From NCBI RefSeq assembly GCF_910596095.1, contig NC_056551.1, forward strand, positions 14,711,501 through 14,775,500: a stretch of DNA of 64,000 bases, written 5' to 3'. Source of the DNA: Thunnus maccoyii. Lineage: Eukaryota > Chordata > Actinopteri > Scombriformes > Scombridae. Numbering within the stretch: position 1 is the first letter of the stretch; every line of letters begins with the position of its first letter. The notes under the pieces are model-generated. The model was not told where the DNA came from, ran no database searches, and saw only the letters and a program-made list of their open reading frames with translations. A program made the position numbers and the translations under genes. Shown here in pieces: positions 13,171-25,200 of this stretch.

Positions 13171-13530
13171 AGGATCAGTTCTAGGATTTAGTGGCATTTA
13201 GCAGTGAGGTTGCAGATTGTGACCAAATAAATACACCTCCCCCTCCCCTTCCAAGCATGTAGGAGAACCTAAGGTGGCCGCAAAACTCCCAAAAACTACG
13301 AAAGGCCCTCTCTACAGCCAGTGTTTGGTTTGTCTGTTCTGGGCTACTGTAGAAACATGGCGGGCTCCATGGAAGGGGGCTATGTAGATATAAACAGCTC
13401 ATTCCAAGGTAACGAAAACACAACAATTTTTATTTTCATGGGATTATACACTAATTAAAACATACTAATGAATATTATATTCCATTTCTGTCGTTCCACG
13501 AGATGCCACTAAATTCTACACACTGCACCT
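13171..13530. mobile_element. TTAA-flanked MITE, copy 1
   Basis: The 360-bp element is bounded by TTAA at 13167-13170 and 13531-13534. It has diverged terminal inverted repeats, AGGATCAGTTCTAGGATTTA at the left and the complement of AGGTGCAGTGTGTAGAATTT at the right. The body is similar to the element at 43343-43708. It has no coding capacity. TTAA target duplications are used by piggyBac and Kolobok elements. It probably lies inside the GIT2 3' UTR. Confidence 0.85.
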
Positions 13531-13794
13531 TTAAATCTTAGTTCATTTCTAACCAAAAATCTTGATTGGACCATGAGAGCATCAAACCAAACTTAATTAT
13601 AAGTAATCAACAATACTACATTAAAATACTTAAATATTGGCTACCTTTAAATAAGTACAAGAACAAACTACTGAGTTACAGTAATATCAGTATATATTCA
13701 GTTTCTTTCCACCCCTGGTTTCAAACTTTAATTCCTTGTAACCTATAGCCTACCACTGCCTCTGTGGTTGAAAACAATCCCTGCCTTTAGGTCT

Positions 13795-13800
13795 AATAAA
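13795..13800 (+). terminator. GIT2: Poly(A) signal AATAAA, probably GIT2
   Basis: A canonical AATAAA is followed about 30 bases later by a (GT)n run at 13831-13848, which fits the cleavage-stimulating downstream element. It lies about 250 bp before the GLTP start codon, so the two genes are tightly packed in tandem. Confidence 0.55.
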
Positions 13801-14047
13801 GTATAATTCATACCTCAACTGGCTCGTTGTCATGTGTGTGTGTGTGTATCTTGTGGACATTTAGTGGGGAGGGGGTTTTCAACACGCCTGTGTATAATGT
13901 CCCACCTGTGGGAGAGGGAGGACGTTATCGTGACTGGTGGCGCCTCCCCACCCAACCGACAAGAAGATAGTTCCGGGTTTGTTTTCCAGCCGAGAGCTGC
14001 TCGCCACTGCTGCTTGTGTTCCAGCGTTCATACGGCAGGACGATATA

Positions 14048-15703
14048 ATGTCTCTTTTACTGGATAACCAATTCAAAGAGCTGCCTCCTGACAACTCTGT
14101 AGACACAAAGCAGTTCCTGGAGGCCGTCTCTCATCTTCCGTCATTTTTTGGTGAGTTTAATACCTTCACCTGAAGTCGATCAAACACAGAGAGAGAGAGA
14201 GGAAGGGGGGAGTCTGTGAGACGCTACTGCCGCCGCCGTCACGGCTCATTCTTTGCTGACTTCTTCCTCATGACATGTTGATCCAAACGACTTGTCACTT
14301 GTATGATTTCCCTCAACGAGTGTTCCTGGTTATATATCACATACACCACAAGTGGAGCTGCTGTGTCACGGTACTGGGGGTCTGAATCAGCCGTTTGCCT
14401 ATAGAGAAACTCTTTGTTTACACATTGAACAGAGCACACATTGACCTCATTGTGACTTAACTGAGACTATGCATTCACTGCATTCTCCTACCCCCCTTCT
14501 CTTATTTGTAAAAGCTGATTTGTATTCACCCACCTCTCTGAGCCATGAGTGATGAAGTCATTAATAATTTATTGCTTTGCTCTCAAATGTCTTTCTCTTT
14601 CAGACTGCTTGGGATCAAAAGTGTTTACAATCATCAAATCAGACATTAATGGGAATATAATGGTAAGATACAGATCTTTGTGTGTGTGTGTATTTATGCC
14701 TCTGCTCCGGTTGTGTGTTTTCATACCACGGTTAGGAATTTAAATGCAAGTTGAAACCTAATGGAGCATTATCTACATGCAAACTCAACCCAAATGTGCC
14801 CTTTTCTTCTTTTTTTTTTCCTCCAGAAAATCAAAGCAGTATATCTTAAGGATCCTGAGAGGTATGTTACCCTGCAGCACATACTGGAGGCAGAGCGGGA
14901 AGACCATGCAGCAGAATGGCCTAAAGTTGGTGCAACATTAGCTCTGATGTGGCTGAAGAGGTGAGTGAGCGCTCCCTGAGCTTAATGTTATCTCATATGT
15001 TGAACTTTCTGCTACTGAACTGAAGCAGACAGACAGGTTTAATTTGACTACTTTTAAGAAAAAAAAATGCTGGATCTCTCCTGCAGGGGTCTCCGTTTCA
15101 TACAGATCCTGCTGCAGAGTTTGGCAGACGGAGACAGAGATGAGAACAACCCCAACCTAATTCGGGTCAATGTCACCAAAGCCTACGAACATGCACTGAA
15201 GAAATACCACGGCTGGCTTGTTCAAAAGATTTTCAATGTAAGGAAAATGTAGATGGGGAAGAAAATACCCTCTTTCATGTTATTCTTAATCGTTTATTGA
15301 ATGTGTATGTATGTATTAAGCACATTTGAAACTGTAGTTTGTGTTAATTGATTGCATCAAATAAGGTGTTTCTGTTATATCCTCTTGTGTACTCACCCTG
15401 TATTTAAGTATGTTTTTCATGATTAGCCTTTATGTGATTTGAGTCTATTTTTTAAAGCTTTTTAGTAAACACACTTCTACCTAACAATTATCGTGGTTTT
15501 TCTATGTTTCTGTCTTGCAGACGGCGTTATATGCAGCTCCCTACAGATCGAACTTCCTCAAGGCTCTATCAAAAGGAGAGGAAGTGAAAGACGAAGACTG
15601 TCTGGTAAACGTGCGTCAGTTCCTGGTGAACTACACTGCTACTGTTGATGCCATCTACAACATGTACACAAATCTCAACGCAGAGCTGGACTACACCGTT
15701 TGA
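14048..15703 (+). CDS. GLTP: Glycolipid transfer protein (complete)
   Basis: GLTP is a cytosolic carrier that moves glycosphingolipids between membranes and senses glucosylceramide. Five exons: 14048-14150, 14604-14662, 14827-14960, 15087-15237, 15521-15703. Together they give 209 residues, the same length as human GLTP. All sugar-headgroup residues known from the human structure are present at the same numbers: Asp48, Asn52, Lys55, Trp96 and His140. Family motifs seen are FLEAVSHLPSFFDCLGS, WPKVGATLALMWLKRGLRF, NLIRVNVTKAYE, KYHGWLVQKIF and LVNYTATVDAIYNMYTNLNA. The start is chosen because it gives MSLLLDNQFKELPP, aligned with human MALLAEHLLKPLPA. It is tandem with GIT2 (as in human 12q24.11) and convergent with FAM222A. 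Nothing is degraded. Confidence 0.98.
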
Positions 15704-16203
15704 TTACCCGGGACACAACTGGACTGGAGGCGTAGGAGCGTCCTACATCAGTATCCTGTCCGGCATCCCTCTCAGGTGTCGGGCTAGTCCAGTATTTTAA
15801 AGTTTTTTCTAATGAGATTGTTTTATTTTTTTCCTTCCAGTGTGATATTTATTGATTTGATTATGCCTTACTAAATATTAATTCTGTATATTTGGTTTTA
15901 AAATTATGCATAAGGTTTTTATTCTTGTATATAATTTCAAGTAATTGCAGGATTGTTGCAACAACAGTGCAGCTCTTTCTCTTTTACAGGATTATGTGAT
16001 TGTGTGGGTTGCTGCTTTGCTTGTGACACAAAGAACACAACAATGTAAACATTGTTATTACAGGTTACGTAGAAATTGCTGTTAATATCTCAGATTCAGA
16101 TGTTCTCTGCCTCCTGAGGCCTGGAGTTACCTCCACTGTTAACCTGGGAGCAGCAGTCCCATTTTAAAATTTTAACAGTCCATTTAGTGCCTTAGTGTTA
16201 CTG

Positions 16204-16209
16204 AATAAA
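16204..16209 (+). terminator. GLTP: Poly(A) signal AATAAA, probably GLTP
   Basis: A canonical hexamer 500 bp after the GLTP stop, the first AATAAA on this strand beyond the coding region. The intervening DNA is AT-rich and non-coding, as expected of a 3' UTR. Confidence 0.6.
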
Positions 16210-19200
16210 AAACATAATGTTTCCAAATTACCATTCATATATTGGCCTGCAATTCTGTTTTACCCACAAGACAACAGCGAGCAGAGCCAGAACTTTTTTT
16301 TTTTTCTTCTTCTTCTGAGGGCTTTACCTGTGTGGAGTTTGTGGTGTGTCTGTGCTTACTTGGTGTGGAGGGTGTGGTTGTTTTGTTTGTATTGTTCTGT
16401 GATTTCTTCTGAAGTTATTAATGTCCCAACTGACCTAATGTCACAAACATTTTATCAAAAAATATATTTTTTATTACAGGAGACAGCACGTCATGTGCAC
16501 ATTTATTAATAGCTTATTCATTGGATTGACATTTTCTGTATGAATACTTGCTGTTTAATTCTGGATATATTCAGCTATGATTAAATTTCTTATCACAACA
16601 TGTTGATGTCTGACTAAAAATTTTAAAAAGTGGTGAAACAGTTTAATGATTCCAACCAATAAAATCACACTTAGAGTTCATGAATTTTACTCTAGGTGGT
16701 GATATTTACTTGTTTTTTTTTCTCTTGCTCTCTTTTAATCACATTTGTGGTTCAGATACTGCATGAAATAATGAAATCCTTGTTTAGTGATAAAAATCTA
16801 ACTATCTATGCTATATTAATTCTAGTCTCTGCCAACTGAGTTCTTAAGTGACTCTAAAAAAACATTTTAATTCATGTACAATTCTGCAAAAGCAGGTTTA
16901 CGCATTGTCAGAAGCTCTTTTGGTGGACCAAAATTTAATTTGCCCCCAGTAAAAAAAAATGTTTTTGAAGCCAATTGCTGAAAAAGATGTTGATAAATTT
17001 GAGTTTGAATGCTTATTTCCCCCAAACATCAGCAGTAAATCGGACAAAAATCCCCTCTCTTCTTCATGTCTACTAATCCCCCAGATCAACCATCCTCTTC
17101 CTCTGCCCAGTCTTATTTATCTGAAGTGTGTCCCAGAGGCCGGAGTGGCTCTGGTTCCTCTCCCAGCGGAGCCCAGCCTGAACTAATCGTCTCAGAGCGA
17201 GAACAAGAGCAGCATGTCTGTATTCCTGTAGGTTTATCAGCAGAGCGGCCTGGCCTGTCCTGATTCCTGACTGATAGATAGGATGGAAAAGCTCAGAGCG
17301 AAGCCAACACACAATAGACTAAAGACAGGAAATCATTTACAACAAAGCCTCAATGACAAAACCACTGACCTTTAACTCTGAAATATTAGTTATCTCGCAA
17401 TGAGGTCATCAATCAAATATTGCAGATTTATTCCCAACAGTGCATCTAATGCCATTATTCATGCCATCTAGGTTATTTGTTTTGTAATAGACTACTTAAC
17501 ATGCGTGCGCATTCTTCGTCTGTGGTGATCTAAACGACATTACTGCTATAGCATCCAATTTAGGAGGACAAATGAAGCAAAATAAGGGGTGCAGGCAGGC
17601 ACACCATCTAAGATTAACCATTCAGTAGCTGGGTGATGGCAAACCCATGTCTTAATAATGCAAACAGTAATATTCTTGTGGCTTTATCTTCAAGAAAGCA
17701 TCTATCTTTTATAGAGAAATGTAATATCATGAGATATTAGATAAGACTTGTACATTTTCATCTACATGTGTGTATTGACGGATTCAATCACTTCTGCCTC
17801 AAGCGTCTGCCATCCATCTAGGCTCACATAATTCACAATGGGAACAAAATTATCCCTTCCAACTTGCATCATTTATAGAGGAAATATTTCAGCTAAGGAC
17901 TGACTTACTATTATATTATAAACCGGAGATCCTCAAGTGAAAATTTGGATGTTAATCAAATGAGATCTATGACTGAAAAAAGACCTTCCTGGCAGTTAAA
18001 CCTTCAATCCCTTTGCAATAAAACCAGAAAAAATATCTCATCTTTCCACAGCTAGTTTATCATTCATGGATATAATATAACTGTCAGGCTGCATGTCTGG
18101 CAGATAAATAATAATATGTAATGACAAACTTATTTGCTGGGTCTAGAAAATTTCATTTACTTGACAATCCTTATTAAGAAGAGGCAAAAAGGGTGAGGGG
18201 GATTGGGGTCATACATTGCAAATGTAGTTATTTCAACAACATACTTCATGGAGAGCGCTCACATGTTCATATATAATAATTGCACTTTATAATTATAGAG
18301 ACAGTTTGCCATAATAACTCAACAGGCCGATATAAATAAATAGTATTACAGAACCAGCGCAGACACACAAAGAACTACTCAGTCATACATCTCACACCAT
18401 CAGAGATAATTGATGGAAAAAATGTCCACACAACCTCTTAAAATTATAAATGTAACCAAAAATACAACCAAAGGGCACATCTTGCTTGGCCTGAATGCCA
18501 CAGTGTTGATTTATGCAACAGTCCTAATACACTGTGCTGAGCATGACTACCTTAAAATCAATTAAGATGTTAAATAACGCAACCTTGGGTATGACTGCAT
18601 AACAAAAAATTTATTCACATTTGTATGCAAATTATCAAAATATTTCCCCTTTCGGTGGCCAGGTTTGCATCATATTGCAGAAGGGGGGGAACTGCATATG
18701 TCTGTTAACACAAGAGCTGCTGAAAAGTGAGCAAAATGAAATCAAAAAATAAAGCAGCAGCCAAAAGTTCAGGTATTATTGAAGGAATGTTCCCTCTGGC
18801 AATTGTATGTAAAAATATCCTACACTGTATATTCACAAAAACTGTCCCAGATTCAAGTAATTGTTTTTAGAAGGGTGCCGATGATTATTTCAATGAAGCA
18901 AGTTTCCAATTTGTAAAGAGGAGTCACCCTCTGCCAAAATATACAGTTGAAATGTAACGGCAAATTATGATTAGGTGCTCAGCATCAGTATTAAATGAAT
19001 AGCAGGCATATTTGATGGCCGTGTAAGATATAAAAATAAAACATGAAAAGTCCATAAGATAAACCTGTATCTTAAGTCATGATTATCATTTACCTTTTCA
19101 GGCTTATAACACTAAGCCTTCTACAAATACAGTACATGCACAAACTAAAAAGGCATGTCTCATTCTCATAGATGTCTAAACTGACACATTGTCTATAAAA

Positions 19201-19243
19201 AGGTTTGTCACTGCTGTCTCCTGTTGCGTGGCAGCACCGTGTC
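16210..19243. other. Convergent intergenic region and FAM222A 3' UTR
   Basis: The region lies between the ends of GLTP (+) and FAM222A (-). The right-hand part should be FAM222A 3' UTR. Minus-strand AATAAA hexamers (plus-strand TTTATT) occur at 18610-18615 and 17427-17432, but I cannot say which is used. No coding segment is supported. In human, TRPV4 lies in this interval, and no TRPV4 exon is seen here. Confidence 0.6.
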
Positions 19244-22200
19244 TTATCTGTAGACGGGGAGCTGAATGTGGGTTTGCTGGTGGTGCTCCAGTAGCTGAGG
19301 CATCCCCATGGCTTCGTACCCACGGCCCAGCATGTGCTCTTTGATGCAGCGGGGGTGGATCTCACTGATGAGGCACTCCAGAGACTGCAGGCTGCTGCTC
19401 AGTACTGCAGCGTGGCACAGGCTAGAACTAGGGAGCCCGCATGCGTTATAGGCCTGGGCATGAGGAAGAGGATGAGGGTGGAGCTGTGGCTGGTGACGCT
19501 GTGGGTGATGGTGGTGGTGTTGATGATGGCGGTTTGCGTGGAGATGGGGATGGGGATGGGAGAGTCCCAGGTCTCTAGGCCTGGCTGCACATGTACCCGT
19601 TGCCAGCACCTGAGAAGTATAACAGTCGCTATTCGGGGTGGCCACGACGCCGTCCCAGAGAGGAGCGAAGTACTGTCCAACAGAGAACTCCCCCTGCATG
19701 GCGGCACAGTTCAGAGAGGAGCCGCTGTCTCGCTCCTGCCCCGCGCCCACACTGGGGGGATGCAGCCTATATGAAAGCTGTGAGGGGCATGCCAAAGGGA
19801 GGCCAGTTTCGGGAGACTGGCCAACCCCGGTATCAGCTGCTCTGTGCCCCGGAGCACCACTGTACATCCTCACTGCTCCCTGCTGATAGGGCTGTGGCTG
19901 AATTTGATGTTTGTGCTGCCACACTCTGTAGTCTCCTTTCTCCAAGTACCCAGCTTTGGCTACATCTGCACTCTGCGTAGGTAGAACTGCCCCCGTGAAT
20001 GCCAGACTGCTCTGTGGTGGCACTCCCAGGACAAAGTCGGAGTCTGAATGTGCCACTGCAGCCACAGCCTGCAGCGAGGGGCTGGCTCGCGCCTCCCCCC
20101 CCAGCTGCAGGGCCTGGCTGTGGGGAACTCTGCTCATCTCTCTCATGAGGCTTTGAACCTCTGCCAGCTCAGACTGGGGGGCCAGGCTCTGATCTCCAGA
20201 GGCCATCCCAGCGCTAGAACAAAGTGTCTCAATGGGTACATCAGGAGGCTTACATGAGCTTATATGATAGACCTTATGCCCATGTCTGGCTGTGTAGCCA
20301 TTATTCAGAGGATTATTATAGGGTGCCACAGAAGTCTGGGTGTTTGCGTGTTTAGTCCTTCTGCCCTCATGGTTTTTCACCACTCCTTTGACCACTACAG
20401 AGGCCTTGACGATGGCCAACAAGCCCTGGTAGCCTCCTGAGTACGGGTGTGAATAGGGGCTATAGCGTTGGCCTGTGGTGTCTAAGCCGTTGACTGTTTT
20501 GTTAAGCTGTTTGTGCTGTGGTACCCGGACGTCAGATGGAAAGATTTTGATGGACAGAGGGCTGTTGGCAGTCTTCTGGGCAAAAGCATCCAACTCTGCG
20601 GGAGAAGGGTACCGAGAAATCATGGAGGCTGGCTCCCCTGAGAAGAAAGCAGACAGAAAGAAGTGATTTAGTCTTCAAACGGCCCAATGAAACCTTGTAT
20701 CTTATGTTTTCTGTTGTTTTTTTTCCTTTCCATCTGAAACCATTTTAGGGGATAATAGCAGACATCAACATGTCTTATAAACTAATTTTAGGGAGGGAAA
20801 CACCTCCAGCACTGTTTGATCAGTGCTTAATGAAACTAATTCAAGAATTAGTTCAATTCAGAATTAGTTTACCCTGGGAAATCAAAAGAGGAGCAGTGGC
20901 AACAAGAGAGGGGAGAGGAGCTAATTTTCCTCCAATGGCTCCAATGAGATTTGATTTTGATGACATTTGGCTGTTAAACCACAGCAGGAGGAGCCAAGCG
21001 GATTCTGGTGGGAAAAAAACCCCCACAAAAACCCCTTAGCATAGCGTTTAAGATTAATTGTTTGAATAATGATGAATGGTTTGGTAATTTGCTTAAATGC
21101 AAAATTTCTTCCTACAGTAGCTTCACTTTTGGTTGTTTCTCAATAGCTTTCAAATCATTCAAGCATCACCATTTCCCACCTCTGACATTTTGTTCCACTT
21201 TATGCTTTTATGGACCTGAACTGATTCTACTGTACAAAGAATGGAGCCTAAACTGAAGGAAAAGTTCTTGCAGGTGGAAAAAGAGCAATCACCAAAAGCG
21301 CTGTTGACTGAATTGTGTGCGGAAGGGCTGACGGGACAAACTAAGAATGGATTTAAACACTATTATTCAGGCAATTTCATGGCTGCTTAACTCCTGGCGA
21401 CAAAGGAAAGGTGGAAAAGGCGCCCCATTTAAAAACAATAAATCACCAGGTAAAAATTACTGCCACCTTTAAGAATGACACTTTTATGGAATTCCTGACA
21501 TAAAAAGAAAAAGCAGCAAAACTAACCTAGATCATGCTGCAAGTCAGTGGGAATCATAGCAAGTGAAGGAACAAGGCTGTAATCTGCAATAAAAAAAAGG
21601 CGAAAAATAAAAACAAAACACTTCATTTCATTTTCAATAACAAAACCAATTCCAGCTATGCAGGGGGAGAGCTCACTTGTTGTTCCCATTTGAAATTGAT
21701 TTGGGAGTTCATTTCATTTCGGGGCCTACAGTGAGCCTCCGACTGTGAAAATGATTCAATCTACAAGATCCATCTCATGAAAGAAATAAATTGGGTGTTT
21801 AAAATGGAGGAAAGAGGTAAGGTGGAGTGTTCAATCCATCCAGCAATCTCCCAGCGGAGCAGAAAGAACAGCCCCATGGTGCCAGGAGCATGAATGAATT
21901 CTACAGAGAAATACAACAAAGCAAAACACTGCTTATTATGTATCACAGTGCAGTGCTGCTATAGAAAACAATGACATCTGGGATGTTGGTGAGGTGTTTA
22001 TACTGTAAACAGCATCGAGATGTGAGCCTACCCTTCTGTAGTTTCCCATAACCCTACTCAGAGAGAGAGAGAGATGTAACAGGAAAAACCAGCTGCCACA
22101 ACGATTTCTGGCCTTTGGCTATAAATTGAATATTTATGACCATCAATTATAAGAATACGAGGTTCATATCTACGTGAAAGGAGCTTAAATGACGAGAAGC

Positions 22201-25200
22201 AATGAAGCATTTAAAAAATATAATAAATTCTTGCATCACCACACAAACCAGGATTGACAGTACTACATAAAACTGGCCCTGGTTAAAGTTGCTTAATTAC
22301 TGACAATAGATAATTTAGCAAAACAAATCAGAGACAGTCTTGTTCAGTTAAATGTCAAGTGTTAAGTCCTGCATGCCGCGAATGGCTTGCTGCTCCACAA
22401 ACACTTCAAAAACACGTTGAACGCTCACACGTCTTCGCAGGGTGTCTGATATTGTTAGTCCAGAGATTACAGCCCTGTCAGAGCCATAGAGACGTGACAC
22501 AGCTGCACTTCCCACTGTAGCTGCCTTAATGTGGCACTATGGAAACCTCATCAGCAAATAGGCCTTCCCCACTCTGCATTCGTACATTTATCAACTGAGG
22601 ACCACTACTGTGTGACATGCATAAAAAAAAAGGGATCATTTTAGCTGGTCCTGACAGAAGCGCAGCTATTGGAAGATAAAACTGAGATCAGAAACAGCAT
22701 GACCAGCATTAAAACTGCTTTAACTTACAAGCAGAGGTAATTGTTTCAATCTTGGGGATTTAAATACCAGTCTGTGGTGTTAAACGGCTGTAAACTGAGC
22801 ACCGCACGTCATGTTTACTAGTCAGCGGCGGCTTTCTCAAAGCATGTGGTAGCAGTAATAAAAGTATATCTTCACAATATTCGCTCATTTCACTGGGCTT
22901 TTCTGCAAAAAAAAAACAAAAAACACCCCAGTCAAAAGCACCCTTAAAACGTGTGGATCATTAACGTCAATCTGGCACGATGAGGGCTGAAGTTTCCCTC
23001 TGAAGGTGCCAAGAAGGCAAGAGCCTATTGTGTAGAGGCTGCCGTCTCGCCCAAACTCTCAACAGGAGGGCACATACGTACCAGTGAAAGTGATAATTGA
23101 CGACATGCATAAAGTAACGCTTCCACGGTGCACCGCAGGTGTCCAAAGAGGTTATTTGCACACTCCAAAATCAAGATGGGTTTTAATTAGAAAGCTTCAA
23201 GTCAATTTGACAAACAATGTAATGCTTTCAATGTGCATTAGGATGTTTTAAACAGCTGGTGTTTTTCAAAGTCAGTCACTTCCAGCTCATTTGGCCTTTA
23301 TCTTCAAAACAAGTAAAAATGTACAAATGACGCCAGCTTTTTTCTCTTAGTGTTATTACTTAGTGTTAGGCTACATCAATTATGTTCAGTCAGTTATTTG
23401 GTGCTTTTAGATCCTAGGCATTTGAATTACAGCACAATAAAAAAAATAATTACCTGTAAGTGAGTTACAAAACTGCTGTATATTCTTTAGCTCAAGAAAT
23501 GTATGATTCCTTTAATTAAAGTTGGTTTGCATTAATTCAGGCTTAATTTTTAATATATAGTCAGCGCATAGGTCAGAGGAAATGTTCTGCATATACTAAA
23601 GACAAACTGAAAGTGGTTCAAAATCACATTACAGCTTATCTTAGTGGTTCCCAACCTGGGATTTGGGAAAAGGAGGAAGGAATAAAGAAGAAGAAAAATT
23701 TCTTCAACACAAAATTAAGTTAGTTGTTGTTAGTTTTTCTGACTTTTCTCTCATTTTCAACCTCTACAGTCTATTAAAATAAAACAATGTGAGGAGGGAA
23801 CATTGCTCTTTCATCTTTTGTAAATTAATAAAATCATTTTCTCCTTTAGATTGTCAAGATTTCTTTGTGACACGGCGTCTCATGTTACTTCATTGAGAGG
23901 CGCAGCAGTCGCACAGCAAAATTCAGCGGTACAAGGAAAACAAATATGAGGCAGTTCACATGACAACAGGGGAGACTGCAGCTGTGTGTTGTCAGGTAGG
24001 GAATGGCAGAGAGATAATTAGCAGTCTGACCTTAAGCACTTAATCACCCTGAACCTGCAGACTGCACGCTGTTTCACTCCTCAGCCCTTACAGAGAGCAG
24101 AGGCAGAAAAAAAAAAAAAAAACAGTGCAGAAAATAACATCAGCCACTTTTCGTAAGCAACCTTGGTCGAGGGCATCACGCAGTGCTAACAAATTTGAAT
24201 TCTTTGACCTTTCAACATTTTTCTCCCACGTGCTTTTAGACAGGCCTGATTGAAGTAGGTTATGTAGAATTAAAAAGCTTATTTGTATTTTTATTTTCCT
24301 CAAAAGTCACCATAATGACACTGATGCACCTAGAACCCCTAGACTGATAGATTTAATGGTCCCACTAGTCAGGCTTGAGTGTTTTCTTGGTTGGAAGGGG
24401 CTCCACACATTAAACATGCTGCTCAACTGTTGTGGCATCATGCTGAGTGAAACTGGCACACTTTCACAGGAAACACCTAATCCTGATTTCCTCTTTCCAT
24501 GCAGGCGACGTGCTTGGAAAGAAACAGTAGGGGGTGGAGGGCCAATCATAAGCTCTCAATCATCCCAAGGCCTAATTTATTGTGTGTGTGTGTTTATGTG
24601 CTAATGTGTTTTTTGTGACTTAGAGATTTTATAAATATTAGCATAAAAATATTCTGGAGGGATAAAACATTGGGTGTTTACCATACCGTGGTTTCATAAC
24701 CCTGATTCCACCCCCATACAAACCCACTGAACGCTTTCTGCCACTTTAAACAGGCTAATCTTTTTCCCGTGGTCACACTCAAAGCCATTTCCCCCCAGAT
24801 TAGAGAGGAGACCTCATTGTTTTGGAGCAGTTTGAGTTAATCACTAATTTATGGGCAAAACAAGCCCCAGAGGCAGGGCTGAAAACAGGAGTTGGACAAG
24901 CTCATTGCGTTTGCAAAACCACGGCTTCCAACCGTTAAAATACCCAGAGGGCCAGCATAAGGAAGCCATTAGAACGACCACTAGATGCAGTTCTCACATG
25001 AGATAACAGTAAAATTCATAAATTATTCCTTGTTAATATCTATACATGTTGGCTGAACTGCCAGGCAAATATCCCACAGGTCTTTGATCTTATGCTGAAG
25101 ATTTATCGGGGAACACTTTTGTGAGATAACATGTTTACGAGTGTCAAATCCTCAGCCGAACATGGCACTGGGAACTGGCAGTTAATTATAGAACAGTGCT

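Larger units (their letters stand above)
11072..13820 (+). other. GIT2: GIT2 3' UTR (inferred)
   Basis: About 2.7 kb of AT-rich non-coding DNA follows the GIT2 stop. It holds GT/TA dinucleotide runs (11408-11438 and 11940-11999), a poly-T run (11668-11687) and a 360-bp MITE. I take it as 3' UTR because the first good AATAAA with a GT-rich downstream element is at 13795 and no other gene intervenes. The true end could be earlier at a non-canonical signal. Confidence 0.55.

Noticed and set aside
14195-14235. Possible extra exon or CpG promoter just after GLTP exon 1
   Set aside because: The CGCCGCCGTC patch is short and lies in the first GLTP intron. It is a likely CpG-rich 5' region tail, and the spliced GLTP is complete without it.
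16210-19243. Search for TRPV4 or TCHP exons in the GIT2-GLTP-FAM222A gaps
   Set aside because: No segment with ankyrin/TRP or trichoplein-like residues and matching splice sites was seen; the gaps are too small for the full genes.
19334-19774. Plus-strand open frame opposite FAM222A
   Set aside because: It is the complement of the well-supported FAM222A exon. Its length comes from the GC-rich, low-complexity coding strand.
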